Origin: a bacterium
GTDB taxonomy: Bacteria > Vulcanimicrobiota > Vulcanimicrobiia > Vulcanimicrobiales > SCRA01
Assembly (NCBI GenBank): GCA_028869325.1
Contig: JAGWST010000223.1
Location: forward strand, 1-8,001
Direction: 5' to 3'
Length of the DNA: 8,001 nt
Under the pieces are notes generated by a model. The model made no database searches. It had not been told where the DNA came from and worked only from the letters and a program-made list of their open reading frames with translations. The translations under genes were made by a program, and so were the position numbers. Of this stretch, positions 6,197 through 8,001 are shown one piece after another. Position 1 is the stretch's first letter, and every line of letters starts with the position of its first letter.

Positions 6197-7150
6197 ATGG
6201 AACCGCCGACGATCGCCGACGTGCGCGCGGCGCACGCGCGACTCCAGCCGCACCTGCCGGAGACGCCATTGGTGCAGCATCCCGCCTTTGCCGCGGCATT
6301 GGGAATCAACGCCTGGCTCAAGCTCGAGACGGCGCAGCCCACGGGCTCGTTCAAAGTTCGCGGCGGGGTCAATTGGATGAGCGTCAACGCCGGAGACGTG
6401 CGCGCACGCGGTGTGGTAACCGCCTCGACGGGGAACCACGGCCAGTCCATCGCGTATAGCGCCCGAGTCTTCGGTGTGCCCGCCGTCGTCTACGCGCCGT
6501 TGGGAGCCAATCCATTCAAGGTCCGCGCGATGGAGGCGATGGGCGCGAGCGTGCGCCTGGAGGGGGAGGATTTCCAGGCCAGCGTCGCCGCCGCGGAGCG
6601 CGCCGCCGAGCACGAGGGGCTGCGCTTCATCTCCTCCGGCGACGAGCCGCTGCTGATCGCGGGCGTGGCGACGATGGCGCTGGAGGCCTTCGCACGGCGG
6701 TCGTTCGACGTGGCGATCGTCCCGGTCGGCGGCGGATCGAACGCGGCGGGGACGGCCCTGGTCGCAAGGGCGATCGCGCCGCGAACGCGGGTGATCGCGG
6801 TCTGCAGCGCGCAGGCGCCCGCCGCGCGCGATGCCTGGCAGGGTCGCGCGCACGTGCGCTACCAGACGCAATCGACCACGGCCGAGGGCCTTGCCACCCG
6901 TGAGTCCTACGATCTTCCGCAGAGCATCTTGGCCGCGCATCTCGACGACTTCGCGCTGCTCGACGATGCCGAAATCGAGGCCGCCGTCGCCTTTCTGGCG
7001 CACGAGGCCCACCAGTTGGCGGAGCCGGCCGGTGCCGCCGCCGTGGCGTATGCGCGCCGCCATCGTGAAGAGCTCGCCGGTGCCAGCGTGCTGCTCCCCG
7101 TCACCGGGGCCAACCTCTCGGCGGAGATGCTGCGGCGCCTGCTGGGATAG
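6197..7150 (+). CDS. PLP fold-type II threonine/serine dehydratase-like enzyme
   Basis: The start is ATG 6197 (317 aa). The same frame is open further upstream, but that part overlaps the mannosidase, and the typical family N-terminus (TIADVRAAHARLQPHLPETPL) begins right after this ATG. Lys53 in PTGSFKVRGG is the Schiff-base lysine. STGNHGQSIAYSA (77-89) is the substrate/carboxylate loop, VGGGSNAAG (177-185) the Gly-rich PLP-phosphate loop, and PVTGAN (301-306) the pyridine-nitrogen site. The loops differ from textbook threonine dehydratase (SAGNHAQG, GGGGL, SGGN), so deamination of threonine or serine to a 2-oxo acid plus ammonia is likely but not certain. Other beta-elimination or racemase activities of this fold remain possible. 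There is no C-terminal ACT regulatory domain, so it resembles the short catabolic type rather than IlvA. It lies 38 bases after the GH125 gene on the same strand and 59 bases before the flavoprotein gene. Confidence 0.88.
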   Translation: MEPPTIADVRAAHARLQPHLPETPLVQHPAFAAALGINAWLKLETAQPTGSFKVRGGVNWMSVNAGDVRARGVVTASTGNHGQSIAYSARVFGVPAVVYAPLGANPFKVRAMEAMGASVRLEGEDFQASVAAAERAAEHEGLRFISSGDEPLLIAGVATMALEAFARRSFDVAIVPVGGGSNAAGTALVARAIAPRTRVIAVCSAQAPAARDAWQGRAHVRYQTQSTTAEGLATRESYDLPQSILAAHLDDFALLDDAEIEAAVAFLAHEAHQLAEPAGAAAVAYARRHREELAGASVLLPVTGANLSAEMLRRLLG

Positions 7151-7209
7151 CCGAGCCTGCCCGGTCCGCACGACAAGCATCTCCCGGCCGCTGCGGCGAA
7201 GGGAGCGCC

Positions 7210-8001
7210 ATGATCAAGACCATCCTGACCGATACCTTCTCGCTGCGCTACCCGCTCATCAACGCGCCGATGGCGAATATCGCACGCGGGCGGCTGGCAC
7301 GCGCCGTCTCGCAGGCCGGAGGCCTCGGCATGATCGGCGTGGGCTCCGGCGACTCCGCGGAGTTCGTCGCCGCGGAGGCCCAGACGGCTCGCGGCGCGGA
7401 TGGCCAGAGCCCGTTCGGCATCGGATTGATGGCGTGGGCTCTCGAGGGCAAACCGGAGCTGCTGACGGCGGCCATCGAGGCACGCCCGGCGCTGATCTCA
7501 CTCTCCTTCGGTGACCTTCGGGCGAGCGTAGCGCGCGTGCGCGATGCGGGGATTCGCGTCGCGAGCCAAGTGCAGTCGCGTGAGGATGCCTTGCGCGCCG
7601 CCGAGGCGGGCGTCGACTTCATCGTGGCCCAAGGCACGGAGGCCGGCGGCCACACCGGTCAGGTGGGCACGCTGCCCTTGCTCCAGATTGTGCTCGACGC
7701 CGTCTCGCTGCCCGTCATCGTCGCGGGAGGCATTGCCTCGGCGCGCGGCGTCGCGGCGGTTCTCGCCGCGGGGGCGCAGGGCGCCTGGATCGGTACGGCA
7801 TTCTTGGCCTCACCCGAGAGCGAGACGCACGAGCGCGCTCGCGAGCGCGTGCTGCGGGCGCGCGAGACCGACACCGTGCTGACCAGCCTCTTCGATCGAG
7901 CGCAAGGCTTGGCGTGGCCTTCGCGCTATCCGGGACGCGCTCTGCGCAACCGCTTCACCGAGCGCTGGCACGGTCACGAGCAGGAGTTGCTGGGCGATCA
8001 C
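7210..8001 (+). CDS. Nitronate monooxygenase / 2-nitropropane dioxygenase-family flavoprotein, 3' end cut by the window
   Basis: ATG 7210 is preceded by AAGGGAG (7199-7205) with a short 4-base spacer. The frame stays open for 264 codons to the last base, so about 50-60 residues are probably missing compared with the usual 310-350 aa. It is a TIM-barrel FMN enzyme: YPLINAPMANIARGRLA (14-30) is the first strand and FMN-contact loop, QAGGLGMIGVGS (35-46) the Gly-rich segment, and AQGTEAGGHTG (140-150) the family hallmark, with His148 in the position of the catalytic base. VIVAGGIASARGVAAVLAAG (169-188) and GAWIGTAFLAS (191-201) bind the FMN phosphate. Characterised relatives oxidise alkyl nitronates (for example propionate 3-nitronate) to carbonyl compounds and nitrite. 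Some close homologues are instead NADH:quinone reductases or enoyl-ACP reductase-like, so the reaction is provisional. It lies 59 bases after the dehydratase gene; I cannot justify a shared pathway. Confidence 0.9.
   Translation, partial: MIKTILTDTFSLRYPLINAPMANIARGRLARAVSQAGGLGMIGVGSGDSAEFVAAEAQTARGADGQSPFGIGLMAWALEGKPELLTAAIEARPALISLSFGDLRASVARVRDAGIRVASQVQSREDALRAAEAGVDFIVAQGTEAGGHTGQVGTLPLLQIVLDAVSLPVIVAGGIASARGVAAVLAAGAQGAWIGTAFLASPESETHERARERVLRARETDTVLTSLFDRAQGLAWPSRYPGRALRNRFTERWHGHEQELLGDH

Noticed and set aside
5765..7180. A 471-codon open frame on the - strand spanning the end of the mannosidase and the whole dehydratase gene.
   Set aside because: It is antisense to two genes with clear family motifs and shows no domain of its own; a GC-driven shadow frame.
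7187..7197. GCCG-CTG-CGGC repeat just before the flavoprotein ribosome site.
   Set aside because: A four-pair stem is common by chance in such GC-rich DNA and there is no sign of a riboswitch or terminator.
1..8001. CRISPR arrays, tRNA or rRNA genes, transposases, phage or defence genes.
   Set aside because: I saw no regular direct repeats, tRNA-like cloverleaf, inverted-repeat-bounded element or defence-protein motifs. The window is filled with metabolic and transport genes of uniform composition.

Overview
This window is GC-rich, tightly packed bacterial DNA carrying ordinary chromosomal metabolism and transport genes. I see no rRNA, tRNA, CRISPR array, insertion sequence or phage gene. 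Sec-type signal peptides, GTG as well as ATG starts, and overlapping stop/start codons fit a high-GC, free-living bacterium. Nothing here fixes the phylum. There is no gene-free stretch over 300 bases. The longest gap is the roughly 120-base divergent intergenic region near 4612-4733.

Region 1 (2-2577, + strand) looks like one operon. It holds the C-terminal end of an M20-family amidohydrolase of the N-carbamoyl-amino-acid hydrolase / allantoate amidohydrolase type, then a complete one-permease polar amino acid ABC importer: periplasmic binding protein, permease and ATPase. The binding protein and permease overlap at GTGA, and the permease and ATPase overlap at TGATG. The likely theme is import of an amino acid or ureide-type nitrogen compound plus an enzyme that frees nitrogen from such compounds; the substrate is not visible.

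Region 2 (2617-4611, - strand) converges on region 1 across a 39-base gap containing two small hairpins. Read 5'->3' it has an NRAMP-superfamily divalent-metal transporter whose metal-site motifs are not canonical (DTDAGS in helix 1, MPW in helix 6), followed 33 bases later by a secreted protein of unknown function with a HEHIH motif.

Region 3 (4612-4733) is a divergent control region. Its AT-rich core holds an imperfect palindrome, TAATTAGGCACAACTAAATA, reminiscent of DtxR/MntR/IdeR-type metal-repressor operators.

Region 4 (4734-8001, + strand) has a secreted GH125 exo-alpha-mannosidase, a PLP fold-type II threonine/serine dehydratase-like enzyme, and the first 264 codons of a nitronate monooxygenase / 2-nitropropane dioxygenase-family flavoprotein that runs off the window. 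They lie in the same direction with short gaps, but there is no obvious shared pathway.

I did not find a convincing novel multi-gene system. The best leads are the atypical NRAMP transporter with its linked secreted protein, and the operator-like palindrome upstream of it.
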